From: Glandiceps talaboti
Lineage: Eukaryota; Hemichordata; Enteropneusta; Spengelidae
NCBI RefSeq assembly: GCF_964340395.1
Contig: NC_135570.1
Span: forward strand, 13,092,322-13,156,321
Direction: 5' to 3'
DNA: 64,000 nt
In this document: positions 51,246 through 63,858 of the stretch, piece after piece
Layout: each line of letters starts with the position of its first letter
Numbering within the stretch: position 1 is the first letter of the stretch
Translations under genes and position numbers: made by a program
The notes under the pieces: generated by a model
What the model was told of the DNA's origin: nothing
Database searches by the model: none
Seen by the model: only the letters and a program-made list of their open reading frames with translations

Positions 51246-52615
51246 AATTTGACATTGGTTTAAATGGTTTATGACGTGCATCCTTGTAGAAAATAATAAA
51301 ATGTTGGTAACGTTACGAGGTATTAACTTTTTATTCCTGAAAATACGATCGAAAGTGACCAAGCCTTAGATGTTTGATGAAATATGTTGGCAGGAATGTT
51401 CGTAGCTGTTTACTGTCACTTTCTGCACCTGTCCTCAAGTAATATGGAGAATTTCTAAATGGGAGTAAACCATTTTTGTTCAAAGCATTTTTCCGCCAAA
51501 ACCAGTTGATGAAAATTCTTGTTCAATTGTAAATATTTTCCACATCAGAACTTGCCATCACAATACAATCAACAACAATTTTCGACTAAAACTAAAAGAA
51601 AAACACTTGAGTTAGTTTCCCAACACAAAATATGACAAAATTCTTGTTTTACTGCAATTTTGTTGCACGATTTCACACAATTTCAGAAGTCACATTCACA
51701 ATTCACAGATTAATATTTTATAAATTGATGATATAAATTACTCGACAAAAATTCATGTATTACAGCATTTCTTGCATATTTCAACATAATTTTAGCCTGA
51801 AATAAATATATCTAATATGAATTTATGATAAATTTGTGTTTCTTTCCCGCCAAAATTATTTGACATCTTTTGACTACAAACTTTTTGAACCATTCAACTT
51901 CATTTTACACAAATAATGTTAATGTGTTATTTGATGCTAAAATTATCTTATTTCCCATCGAAAAATTACCTGACAAAAATTCTTGTTTCACTACAAAAAT
52001 TTTGTACTAGTTATGTTAATTTTGGACTGTACCTATAGAAATAATCAATGTTTATTGATTGACGCCAAGCATTGTAGTTTAAAGTGATAAGAATTATGAA
52101 AAAAAATTGACAAAATGGATTCTGAATTCTGTTCCTATCAAGCGTGTCTGAAACGGAAGTCATAATCATAAATGCACTATGCATTCAAAGGAAAGTGAAG
52201 CTACATGTAGGTAAGACCAAGCCAAGCTGAAACAGTAATGTTTGCATTTTCTCAGCTATGTGATGTATCATACAGACAATTCACTTTTAGGGCACTACAG
52301 CTCCAATATTATAATATGTTTTGTGATCTACCTAACTTCTTTATCATGCATTTATTTTTAACTGTTCACAAGACATGGCTTCCTGTGGAGGTAAATTAGG
52401 TAGGTTATCCACACACAGAGACAGTTTAGAGCTGACATGTACACAAATTTGTCTAATGAAGCACACTATTTTGACAAAAAATTGATTCCTCTTATGTAAT
52501 TATGGGATAGTTGATCACTCAGCAATTACACTATGGCAGTACACGCTTCCACATACACAATTATATATCACCCTTTGGAACACAAATTTAACTTTTCTTC
52601 CCCCTAAAAACTAAA
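51246..52615. other. AT-rich DNA with a highly diverged tandem pattern
   Basis: AAAATTCTTGTTNNACTGC-like sequence recurs at about 51510, 51640, 51750 and 51975, suggesting an old array of about 110-bp units. No gene. Confidence 0.4.
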
Positions 52616-52654
52616 AACAACAAACACGCACGCACACGCACGCACACACACACA

Positions 52655-52694
<40 letters not shown>
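52616..52694 (+). repeat. (CA)n microsatellite
   Basis: CGCACGCACACGCACG leads into (CA)n with one CC break. Confidence 0.95.
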
Positions 52695-52695
<1 letters not shown>

Positions 52696-53919
52696 TGCAT
52701 CTACTGGGCCTTTTAAATACTGTAATATCATTTTTTCAAAGCTGGCCAATTTATCACTGGAGGCCCTTCAGCATGGCGTCACACAGCTGGACGTTTTGGC
52801 TAATTACTGTCTCTACATGTACATATAGATGAGTCTTAAATCACAATACAAGATCCCGAAACAAACGACACATACAATGTACAAGAAACCACTGCCAGTT
52901 TTGCATAATTTCTACCACTCTGTTAAAAACCACGGTTTCCTTGAACAAATGGTGCGATATATATGAGAGTATTAGTCCATACCTCATTTCTCCTTCCCTA
53001 TTACTAGGGTTCTCGTACCTTTGCAAAAAATATGAAAAAACTAATCACTGAGATCTTAACCTTGTTTGAAACATCCAAGTAACAATGCGTGACAGTGCAC
53101 ACAGAGAATACATTTACATGTACAAGTAACCATCAGTTATATAACAAAGACCCATACAGTTATTCTACTAATTATCAATAGTGTACAGCATGTACATACT
53201 CATTATCTCACCTCCACTAAATATCTGACATACTTTTATTTCATTAATTCTTGGCCGGCCTCCAGTTTTCAATCGTTAAGCCAATAACTTATTTCTCTGA
53301 AAATGAATTAGGAAAGTCTCCATTCTTGAACTCCCAAGAATTTTCAATTAATTGCATTTTTGTTATGTTTTTTACGAACACTATTACCATGTTGTTTTGC
53401 ATGGCCTTGCATAGTATTTTAATTGTTATTAAACTACATGTAATCTTTGCATTCCTACACATACCTATGACCACACAGCAAAACAAGGGGACACTTCAAC
53501 TTGCATTTCTCACAGTACAATCACACAATGTCATACAAACTCAACAAGCAAACTTTGTTCATTTAGGGGAAGGGAGTCTAACATCAATGCGATTGCTGAA
53601 CTTCATTTTCGCACTTCTAACCAAGTTTCGAAAACTTTCACGATTTCAATGATAACAGCTTCTGTGTTTACTACTGAGATGTTAATTAAAGGTGATAAAA
53701 ATGTACTTCCTAATTAATGTCAGATACAGTGCAGGTTTTTTACAATAGTATTTTGATGTGTTTACCATCATCCCATTAAACAGGTTCATAAGGTTGGAAC
53801 TTCATGTTTACCATCATGTTTTTACACTGCATCATTCATAGTGGTGTGACCACTACAATTTTCATCATCATGTACATTATATATAAACTTGTGATGTCGC
53901 AATTGTGATTGTTCGTTTA

Positions 53920-53941
53920 GGGGGAGGGGAAGGGGAAGGGG
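53920..53941 (+). other. G-quadruplex motif
   Basis: Four runs of four or five G separated by one or two A, the tightest G4 motif on the plus strand of the window. Confidence 0.75.
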
Positions 53942-55164
53942 TTTTGTCCTGAACAAACGATGTTTGTTTTTTAAGCTTTTGTGGCATTTTGCAAGCGTCC
54001 CTAACATGCTGTGTTCTTTCAACGATCACACAAAACTTTAAAAAATTCACTGTTTTAGATTTTCAAAAAAAGCAATAGCACTCATCACTATCAACTGCAA
54101 TTAGTCATATGGGAGCACCAATTAATTTTTATTTGTATGCAAGATCAAATATGTATTTGAGTAAATTATCAGGATGTTAAATTACATTCTTTTCATTTTT
54201 CTTGTTTTTATATTGGCCATTAAAGAACAAAATGTGTATAAAATACCATGGAAACATTCTTGATAAAAATGGCTGCTTTTCAAAAAAAAAAAAAAGAAGA
54301 TAAAATTATATAAAATACTACCTTCTACATGTATCTCACTTTTGTGTCAATCTGCCTTAGTAGTAGGATGACATTTTGGTAATGTGTGGTATTATTATAT
54401 GGAATAAATGTACAGACACGTTTCTATGGTCACGAATTTATAATCTAACATATATCGTGATATGTCGTGTCTATATTTAGTTCATATTATCAAAGAAATA
54501 TATGTACGAGTAACATTTTGGGAAGATTGTTTCTCATCGAATGACATTCAAAATGCAAAATGGTTCCGAACTTTTCAAAGCGATTGCAAAGAAAGCGTCA
54601 ATACAATCAATACGAGCGATTTTGCTAAAGTTTAAGAAACTGCAAGAAAAGGGAGGAAATCTAGTACATTTTTTGCATATCTTTCCATTATACTACCATG
54701 ATTGGAGTGGAGGATTCCAGTAAAAGACCTCGGATTTCGAGTAGATTTTATCTACTTACCTACTTAGAACACAGAGTGTAGTAATAATCCTATGTTATCA
54801 GTCAAATACATATCATATTTCCGTCCAATATTGCAGTGTTCTAGATCATAATCTCTAAAGCTTAAAAAGTAGGAGATATGACAAATGCAAGGTTAAAATG
54901 TAATGTTTATTAAGGTCAAATGTATAGATCTGCTGATACATGTATATTCTTACAATTAATTTACTAAGTGCATGAGATGGAAGTTGGTAAAAAGTGTACA
55001 AAGTAGATGCCATTAAAAACTGACTGCCATTTTCTAATTTGAATATTAAAAACTCCAATTTTATGCAAATTAAGACTTTTAAAGGAAATATACATAATTA
55101 AATACCTAATTTGCATAATATTAGTAGTTATAATTTTCAAATGGTTTTGCACTGTATTGGTTGC

Positions 55165-55187
55165 TATACTGTATATATTACAGTATA
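55165..55187. other. Perfect 9-bp palindromic hairpin
   Basis: TATACTGTA and TACAGTATA flank a five-base loop in AT-rich DNA. A possible cruciform site, with no role assigned. Confidence 0.5.
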
Positions 55188-55861
55188 CATTATAGCATTT
55201 AGAGTCACTATTCTACTCTAGGGACTGGGCCTATAGTATAATAAGCTTGCCAAGCTCAATGTAATAGTGTACATGACAAGTCGATAGGCTCCATACTCCT
55301 ACAGTAGCTAAACAAGGAGCCAAAAGTTGAATCTGCACTTGAAAGCAAAAAGTGATATCAAGATGATTGATAATCATCGTTCAGGCCTAGAGTTTAGAAA
55401 AAGGGGAGCTCATTTTCTTAAACTACATTCTGTGTTTCTTTTCCTCTGGGAATAAGATTCCTATATTGTCAATCCTTGTGTAACACTGTTCATGGCACTG
55501 CATCTGTGACTTGGCTACTGTTCACCTTGTGCTTGTTCCCCCTATCAAGTCTTATTTCGATTTGAAAATATTTGCCCAATGAGCTGATTAGGATCAGTGG
55601 GGATTCAGACTATGATTATTCAAATGAAGTCATTATGTAAATGAACACATGCAACTGTGATGAACACAGGAGTTAACATTAACAGAACACATGAAGTGTG
55701 ACGATTTACATGTAATTTACATGTGATTATGTAAATTTATTATAAGATTATGCAGGTAACATTTCTTGGGGGGGGGGGGAGGGTGGCGAACTGAGTATTA
55801 CAAACCGTATAACGACTTGATACTGAAAGCAGAACAAGCAGGATAATAGACAAGAGCTGAA

Positions 55862-56061
55862 TGTTCTCCCTCTCTAAACAGTTGTGATTATTTTAACATT
55901 TTTAAACGTATGCTGAAAACGCATCTTTTTAATCTTGCCTTCTCTTATATTTGGAATTTGTTTTTTATACTTTTTATGCTTGTTTTGTATTTAAGCAGCT
56001 CTGATCACTGTCTCTGTGGATTTTAGTCGCTATATAAATTAAATTATTATCATTATTATTG
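55862..56061 (+). mobile_element. 3' end of a non-LTR (LINE) retrotransposon, truncated
   Basis: The plus-strand frame from 55862 reads the typical C-terminal tail of a LINE reverse-transcriptase ORF. FKRMLKTHLFNLAF corresponds to the familiar FKxxLKTHLF motif, preceded by an SLNSCDYFN-like spacer and ended by a TAG at 56025. It is followed by a short 3' UTR containing CGCTATATAAATT and a terminal ATT/ATC-rich microsatellite (TTATTATCATTATTATTG) to 56061. CR1/L2-type elements in marine invertebrates end this way. No upstream RT domain is present, so this is a heavily 5'-truncated copy. Confidence 0.7.
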
Positions 56062-57562
56062 TATGCATATTTTTTGCCAACACAAATATGAGGCATTTAT
56101 TTTGAAAAATCATTTCCAGTTATTATTCTGGTAAACTATGCTTTCAGATTGACAATGGCATATTTCAAACGTGTGGCAATGTATGTATAAGGTTCTTGTA
56201 CAGCATGTGACAATTAAATACCGTGTACAAATATAACTTGTATAATGAAAACTACTAAACGAGAATTATGAATTACACACTAATTAAATTTGGCAGACCC
56301 CATATGCTTTCAATGGACAACAAGTTGTAAAATACACAGATGGTTGATGTGATTGCAACTGGAGGCTGTCATGCCACTGACATACAAGAATTCACCATCC
56401 GCCTACTCCTATATCAGGTTTTATGATTCTATTAAATCATTCTGATATGTGCTAATATTTCCCACCCATTCACTGCTTTTCCCTCGAAGAAAAAAAAAAC
56501 TGTGTAGCTTTAATACTGGGTTTCTGTTTTTCTGATTTTGATTGCTCTCAACACTGACGTAAATCCGGCCATTTACGACCATTTTGATACAAATACATTA
56601 AAGTCCCTGTTGCCATAACAACACTTGTGTGCCGGTTGAAAAATTATCACAAACAAGCTTATCTTCCAAAACTACCATTTTATGGACCAATGTATTATCA
56701 ATATTGATCCAAAAGGTGATTTATGAGTAAGGAAATTAGTCCTATTTAATACCTGACTTGCTCCCTTTTGTGAATATAAGGTATAGACCTAAAATTATTC
56801 TCCCTGCAAAATTACTCTCTGTGTTAGAATTTTGGCCTGTATGCAGAGCTTGGCAACAGGGCAATAACACATTCTGCAAATAAACCACGGACAGTAATAG
56901 TATGCCGTGCTACAGAATAAAAATAACGAAAATGTACCACATGTTAATACCGTCAATGTGCCTTTAAAGTTTATATTAAAGAAATGTTCAGTTACGTTTA
57001 TTTCAGCCTTTAGTATACATATATTGATTACTATTATCAACTAAAATATATGATTTTAAATGATAAAATTGCATCTGTGTAACTATTTCAACTTTGGAAT
57101 CTTTATAAGAAGCCCTACTGCACTTGACAAGTGTTTGGCCGTTTTGGGGATTTTCTAAAAGGGGGTTATGCATGGGAAGCCTTCTAGTGATGACATCACT
57201 TCATACACTGACCTCTTTGTCTTGCAAATCTGTCGCAATCACAGTAATTGTGTATTTTGTAATAATACCTTCAATTGTTACGGTACACTGACCGTGTTGT
57301 CTAATTAGGAGTAGTTATTCCTTGTGATTTTCTCAAGTCAGTAAATCGTGTTTTTAGAAACATGTATGGACTGGGAACTTTGGTATCAGAGAACGGTCCA
57401 TCTTGTAACAAGGTACAGATTTCAGTGCTTCATGTCACAATTTTAGTCAATAACCCAGTAAAACACTTTTTGGAACTCAGGTAGATTTGACCTATGGTAT
57501 TTAGGACTTGCTGCCTGTAACAAAGGCTGAAAGTACCACTTGATGTAATACCCCCTAATACG

Positions 57563-57616
57563 GTACTTCAAAACGAGATACTTCAAAAACAAGGTACTTC
57601 AAAACAAGATATTTCA
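57563..57616 (+). repeat. Short tandem repeat (GTACTTCAAAACRAG)
   Basis: Four consecutive RKAYTTCAWAA-type units of about 15-17 bp. Confidence 0.7.
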
Positions 57617-57684
57617 TAATCAGATGACAGGGAGGGGGAGGCGTATTATTTTGTAAAAGAGATTACAATATTGTCATTGGGAAC

Positions 57685-57990
57685 ACAAACATGATTTTTA
57701 CAAATGGAAAATTGAGTGAAATTTTGCATCACTTATTCAGCCTAAAAAAAAACTCTCTGAAACCACAGCACATTTTGTCACAATTTAGGCCACAAACTAC
57801 TAACATTTCCAAACGGAAAATCTCACAAACTTTTGAATAATTTATTTACTCTGAAAATACTGTCACTATTTTAGCCAGAAACTACTCAAGTTCACAAATG
57901 GAAATATGATAAACTTTTGAATAATTTATATACTCTCAAATACGCTCTGAAAACACTACACATTTTGTCCCAATTTTGGCCAGAATCTAC
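57685..57990 (+). repeat. About 110-bp tandem array, three units
   Basis: ACTTTTGAATAATTTAT, CTCTGAAAAYACT, CATTTTGTCNCAATTTNGGCC and AGAAACTACTCAA recur in order. Confidence 0.75.
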
Positions 57991-58536
57991 TCAAAGACAA
58001 GTGAATGATGATACTTTTAATTTTATATATTACTTAAAAAACTGGTTACTACCTTGTACATTATCATTTGATGACAAAAACATGACAAACATGGATAAAG
58101 GCAGATGATGTGAGTAGTACATTTTGATAGCATACGACAGTAGCATCCATACAGTATGTAATATGAAATACAGGGAGGCTTCAATCTTTAGATTAAATCA
58201 GTGATATCTCGTATCAGTTACAAATCTCTTTTTCATGATGGATACTTCCATGTTTGATAAAGTGCTAATATTCTTACAGCCTGCAGCTGGGGAGTGACTC
58301 AAACAGTTTTCACCATCTTGTTGATTCAAATGAAGTTACAGATTAGAATATTTCATGTTTATGTCAGCCTACCATAATATGTAGTTGTGCAGAGACTTTA
58401 CTCTCACTTTGCCCTTACCCATACATGTACATTTGTACCTGGCATTTTGATAACTTAAGGTATTGCTTTATTGCTATGGAGATAAACAAGTGCAAATTCT
58501 TATTGGGTTTTCAATTCTTCCAGCTGTGAAATGAAA

Positions 58537-58550
58537 TGACGTCACACGTG
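58537..58550. promoter_or_regulatory. CRE palindrome directly abutting a CACGTG E-box
   Basis: TGACGTCA (58537-58544) is followed without a gap by CACGTG (58545-58550). TGACGTCA is the full CREB/ATF site; CACGTG is the bHLH-Zip (MYC/MAX, USF) site. Other full CREs lie at 26722-26729 and 28639-28646. Binding is inferred from motif only. Confidence 0.4.
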
Positions 58551-59200
58551 GTTGGAATCAACTCAGAGTGTTGATCTGTACGATATAAACATGACTACCA
58601 TATTCAACATTGCTGTGGGAAATTGTAATCTAATTTTTGGGTTTGAAAATTCGAATGTTTTAGCAAAATGCTAGGCGTGGTTGAGGAAAGTGAGAGCAAA
58701 ACCCCTCACATAACAGGATTCAAGGATCCGAGATACTTTGCTTCCGAAGAACTGAGTTAGCCCCAAACAGACTCAATGAAATACAGAGAAGTTACAACAC
58801 GTTGTAACTGAACATTATAGCAATAATTCAATTGAACACAGCAGGCAGCCAGAAGAAAAAGCGTGTAAAACTACACTAGAAATAAATATATAGCTATGGA
58901 AAGCAAGTTTCATATTTCTCATTCTCCATTATTTTAAGTGTATCGTTTTAGATTCTAGCTTATTTTACTACTTTTATATGTGTAAGAACCGACCATAAAC
59001 ACAGTACTTTTAATAATGTAACCCCTTAAAAATATAATGCATTCAGTAAGTGACATGTAGGATATTAATAGCAGGATACAGACCAAATATATTTTATTCG
59101 AACATAGTTTTTTATTTTTATCTGTTCAGCTACTTTTGTGACTTATAATGTCATTTCTGTTATACTCCTAACTGCTGCTATTATATATTAACAATGTACA

Positions 59201-59578
59201 ATACAACTGCTGACATCAGACCATTGACAAACGGAACATGTTACAAACAAGGAAAGTAAACAAATGAATTGGATTAATAACACTTGGCTCCACATGTTGG
59301 AACAGCAGAGACTTGTATTACACACCATGGTTTGATAAGAAAAGTTTTATGGCCTCTTTATGTGTACATGAAATGGCAGGGGAAATGGAGATTTGTTTGT
59401 GAACATGAACTACTACGTAAAGAGGCCATACAACTGTTCTTATCAACTTATGAAATGTAAGATAAATCTCTGTACTTCCAACATGCTGTGCCAACCATTA
59501 TTAATCCAATTCAGTTGTTTACTTTCCCTGTTTGTAACAGGTTCTGTTCGTCAAGGGTCTGATGTCAGCAGTTGTATC
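59201..59578. repeat. Long near-palindrome (foldback), arms about 165 bp
   Basis: The left arm starts ATACAACTGCTGACATCAGA and is mirrored by the right arm ending TGATGTCAGCAGTTGTAT. Further paired blocks are TGAATTGGATTAATAA with TTATTAATCCAATTCA, and TATGGCCTCTTTA with TAAAGAGGCCATA. The unpaired centre is only about 45 bases (near 59371-59415). Arm identity is roughly 80 percent by eye. A transcript across it would form a long imperfect hairpin. Confidence 0.85.
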
Positions 59579-60372
59579 ATTTACACGCATCATAAAAACT
59601 TGAACGAGAAATAAATAAAACATTTATATGAAACGACACAAGCAGATTTTAACCAATAAATCTTTCAGGAAAATGTCAACGAATTACACAAAAAAGTACA
59701 TGCCCGAAATCCTGTGATGTTCATTATTGATAAAAACTATTTTTAAAAATTCAAAATTTATACTGCTCGCTATTTTAGGAAATTTAAAAAATATATATAT
59801 ATTTAGTTCAAATAATAATTGGTGAAATATTAATATTCATGTTTCACTCACTTACTTTATCAACTACAAATAATATTATCGTCCAAATGATCACTTCTTG
59901 TTTCAATTCCACTTTTATTTCTAAATCACAGACAAAAAAAATGTTGGGGAATTGAACTGTAACAGAGAAATAACAACAGGAATACTGTATAATATATAAA
60001 ATTCTGAAAAAAACAAGACCTGGGAATGTAGTAGTCGTACACATTTTTTGAACATTTGTAGTCCTTTGAAGGTGAAGTAGAAGCCCACACATGTTGAAAG
60101 CCATTTCCATTTGGTCCTTGACGAAAAATAAAGGTCATTTCTCTCGGAAAAGTCCTGATAGATTAAGTATGCTGAAGTCAAGGACAAGCCATGGCTGAAC
60201 TGAACTAATATATTCACAAACTGCGCTGTCCTTGCATCACAGTTCAGTAACCTTGACTGGTACATTTACCCATTGTTAGATTTTCACTCAGAAAATTTTA
60301 CATTTGGGATATCATTTCATCTGCATAAGTTTTTCAACAAAACTGAATATTTGATTTAGGTAAGGTAAATTT

Positions 60373-60621
60373 GAACGGTAGCTAGCAGAGTGTTTACACT
60401 TTTGCAGTGAATCAGTATTCCAAAAGAAGGAGGTCTTTCCATGTTTACACTGTAATATTTTCACTAGCCGGGGTGTAAAAATAACACATTTGGCTTACTA
60501 ATTCATTCACTTGAATTCTTTCTAGACCGTTTGATATAGATTGCTGTCAACGGTAGCACAAGCAGACTGTTTACACTTGCAGTGAAATCAGCACTTCCAA
60601 AGAAGGACGTCTTCCAGAATG
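60373..60621 (+). repeat. Direct duplication, copies 175 bp apart
   Basis: AACGGTAGC, GTTTACACTT, TGCAGTGAA-ATCAG and TTCCAAA-AGAAGGASGTCTT occur in order at 60373-60443 and 60548-60621. Confidence 0.7.
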
Positions 60622-61824
60622 CTAGACATGTATGTACAATGACATCATTACTAGCATCATACACGTCACCTAAGGTTTCACCTCTAGTCATCAAGCCTCT
60701 CCCTTATCTCTACACCCTAACATACAACATTCCTGCATCACACGGAAAATATGCAAAAAATGAAAGACGTAAACCATATTTTATCGTACATGATTCATAC
60801 ATCGTGCATCTTTCCTTATCATCTCTCCCTAAATATAATTTTAATTCAATATTAAGTATTTATTTGGCAATATTCTAACACAAAAATGCTATATATTTAT
60901 ATTCAAAATTCTAATTTTAGCATCAAAATTGACAATAACTGTCATCTGGGTTATAAATCAGATGTCCCCCATCAATGAAATGGTTGACCCAAGAATGTGA
61001 CCTTTAGGCTACAGTGTGTCATAGGTATGTACTATACACAAAAGAGATACATTCTTCCCTTTGTCCCTTGAGTCCAAAGACATGATCTACCTGTTCTGCC
61101 TGTAACTCATCGTTACACCCTCTACATGTATCAGTAAACATTGCCATAACAAGGCAGCGTCAAACGTCAATGAGCTTAGATGTTCCTTTTAAAAAATTAA
61201 AGTCGAATCTGCTGAGATCATTAAATTTTTTATATTTACCATGCATCAAAATAACGATGTGCGTTTTGATTTCTATAGAATAAAAGAAAGCAAATCAGTT
61301 GAAATACAGTACATGTTCGACAATGCCATGGGGTTTTAAAAGTCTAGTTATCTGTTTAACTGCAATACTTACCTCGCATTTGTTACAATACAATACAATT
61401 CCATACATTTTAAGTTTCATTCTTATTCTGTACTGAATAGTAGCCAAGGGTTAGGTAATGTCTTTCTGAACATTACATTGTATTTCACTGACCAGTGACA
61501 AGAACCTTTCCTTTACACTGTAAAATGCATACTGTTTAGTGTTACATCGACCAGATACAATCTTTTACTCTAACATACCACAGTAAATACCCCATTATAA
61601 ACCTGCTCAAATGAAACTCAGCATAACCATCAAAAGTGAAACGTTGCATGAAATATCTAGTTTTGCATATTTTTTTATAACTGTCCATTTCATTATTTAT
61701 GTAGAGTCTAGACGATATTCATAATTTACCATAATAAATGAATACATCTATACAGGAAAGGTGTCCAAGACAACCCGATTCCAAACCGATCATTCACATT
61801 ATAAGGGTACGAATAATGACAAAT
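60622..61824. other. No gene seen
   Basis: Unique AT-rich sequence. The 98-codon plus frame starting at 60582 has no domain-like pattern and is taken as chance. Confidence 0.55.
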
Positions 61825-61858
61825 ATGCAAATTTATGCAAATTATGCATTTGCAGCTG
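61825..61858. promoter_or_regulatory. POU octamer cluster with E-box
   Basis: Two ATGCAAAT octamers (61825-61832, 61835-61842), one inverted octamer-like ATGCATTTGCA (61844-61854) and CAGCTG (61853-61858) are packed in 34 bases. This is the densest such cluster seen. Octamer pairs also occur at 9895/9946, 49782/49799 and, inverted, 55073/55109. Confidence 0.35.
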
Positions 61859-62901
61859 GCAAGGTTTAGTTATGCAGTTACACCGAATGGACCATTCTTT
61901 TTTTAATCAATGTTCATGGTCCTATACACAATACCCCTTTTGTAGTCTGTAAACTCAACATATTCACAACTAATTCATCATTATTTTTAATCATATCAAT
62001 TTATAAAATAATTTATTCGTATCCTTCAGACACCAATCTATAAATATAGATTAGTTGAATAGCAGTTAAATAAATGTGTACTTTGCAATTATGTGTCTGG
62101 AACCGAATCACACAAATCGGTCTAGGCTCTCTTCAAAGATAACAATGGAGCAAGGCTGTTCTGCTATGCACAATATTAGTATTCTGAATAGCTGGGGTTG
62201 GGATATGTCGGACTACAGTTTAGAAAAAATCAGTTGTGCTTTCATATCAATAATTTACATGCATGCATTTCCGTTTCGAAAGCCATGAAATGTACTCGAT
62301 CAGAGTTCGTTCTCTGAATTTTTGATAACGATTATGACTCCAGTCAGCTAATATAGTACATTATTTGGGTCATCCAGACTCAAAAAACGAATTCTTATTT
62401 TCATCCCATCTCGGTTGTGTTTCATACATGGATTGTATGTATTTCAACATTGGAAGGGAAAAAAATCACTGGTGTTTACTTCTCCCTTTCTGAGGGACGA
62501 TAACAACAAGGTCGAATGTATAACCTCTAATGATGTCATCACACAGGAGATAACAACCTGACAGTAGATATGTGTATGGCAGACAGATACTAAACACTGA
62601 TACATGTCAGGCAGTCTATCGGTGTTTCAATATGTCTGCTGGTAGAATGACTAAGGTCAAAGGTTATATACCCGGTTTATTCTTTATGACCTTTATTTCA
62701 GACTCTATATATTACCTTTATTGTAATTAAGTTTTTACTCAAGGCTCAAAATCTGCAGTGTGTCGAGGCACGTAGACTACCAAAAATTGTATCAAGACTA
62801 CCAAATTTATACGTGGTAGCCCAGATGACAATTGGAAATCAATACAAAAAGTGTAGCTGAAATGGTTCACTTGGCTAAAATTGACACTTGAGTTGCTTTC
62901 T

Positions 62902-63301
62902 AGTCAATTGGACCCCAAGTCAATTGGACCCACATCAATTGGACCCTGGCTCAACATAACTTTACGGAAGCAACTTGGTCAACTTTAACTTTTCGATGTT
63001 ATTACTTGATTGACAAAGTCACGGAAAATCAGTTGAAATTAACTGGATTTAGAAGCAGATCAACATTACAACACTGACTTGCCAGTGCATTGCCTGCGCC
63101 TGCGAAGTCTCACTTTGCCATGTCAATACTACAATCTGACTAATAATTGCCCCCATATTTGCTAGTAATAACAAAACGTGTAATTGTAAAACATGTTGCT
63201 TATAACAGGGCAATGGTTGCTCGAGTCGAGTTGTGTTGAGACAGGGTTTGGTGGAGGGTCCAATTGACCTCGGTCCAATTGACACAGGGTCCAATTGTCC
63301 A
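62902..63301. mobile_element. TIR element with GTCCAATTG subrepeats
   Basis: The left end carries three tandem copies of a roughly 16-bp unit GTCAATTGGACCC (62902-62947). The right end carries three inverted copies GGGTCCAATTGAC (63256-63301). The 300-bp interior has no coding capacity. The structure is that of a non-autonomous DNA transposon with subterminal repeats. It lies about 440 bp from the exon donor. Confidence 0.7.
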
Positions 63302-63737
63302 GCTTCCAAAACTGACTACCAAATATAGAAGTTACATCCAAGCCCTTTACAATGTATATATAGTATATACATGTATAATTATATACACATGTTTATATAT
63401 GCGTGTTATTATTTATATATGTATGTATGGCAAATATACACACCCATGATAGTTAATCAGAGAATATATGGGGTTTCACTGTGTTCTGTTATACATATAT
63501 TGGTGCCTGGGGCAGTATCAGCAGTACTGATAGTGATAGTATTAAAGTTAGAAAAGAATGAACTGTACAATTTGGCTATTTCTGATCATAAATAGCAAAA
63601 CAATCATGACAAGCATAGTTTAATTGTTGTGTTTCTTAGCCAACGTGATGCCAGCTAAGAAACATAAACATTTGCAATCACAATAATTGCTAATGTTTAC
63701 GTACGTAATTACACCACATTATGGAGAAGTCAAATAT

Positions 63738-63744
63738 ACTAACC
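63738..63744 (-). other. Consensus 5' splice donor
   Basis: On the minus strand the exon ends CCAGGAG and continues GTTAGTATATTTG. GTTAGT is a good metazoan donor. This is the only strong donor found next to an open frame in the window and is the main support for the exon call. Confidence 0.5.
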
Positions 63745-63858
63745 TCCTGGGTTCGCTCTTCTGGACGCTTTTGCAAGAGGACGATGAACCGTCGATCTGG
63801 ATACGTAGCTAGTGACATGATGAACTTTTTCATTATCTCTGACATTCTCCAAGTTCAT
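63744..63858 (-). CDS. Candidate first coding exon of an unidentified gene (minus strand)
   Basis: Reading the minus strand, an ATG at 63858 opens a frame of 38 codons plus one base that runs without a stop into a consensus splice donor (last exon base 63744, then GTTAGT). The peptide includes SYVSRSTVHRPLAKASRR: basic, soluble, with no signal peptide or membrane segment. An in-frame TGA lies immediately upstream, so the frame starts here if it is used. A second ATG at 63845, in a different frame and with a better -3 base (A), gives 34 codons containing YPDRRFIVLLQKRPEE and ends exactly at the same donor in phase 0. I prefer the 63858 frame because its codons show more purine-first/pyrimidine-third bias and use AGA for arginine, but the choice is open. 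I do not recognise the family. If real, the rest of the gene lies at lower coordinates or beyond the window, behind a very long first intron. Confidence 0.42.

Noticed and set aside
53251-53652. 133-codon plus frame with hydrophobic stretches
   Set aside because: No recognised family, AT-driven composition, and an overlapping minus frame of similar quality.
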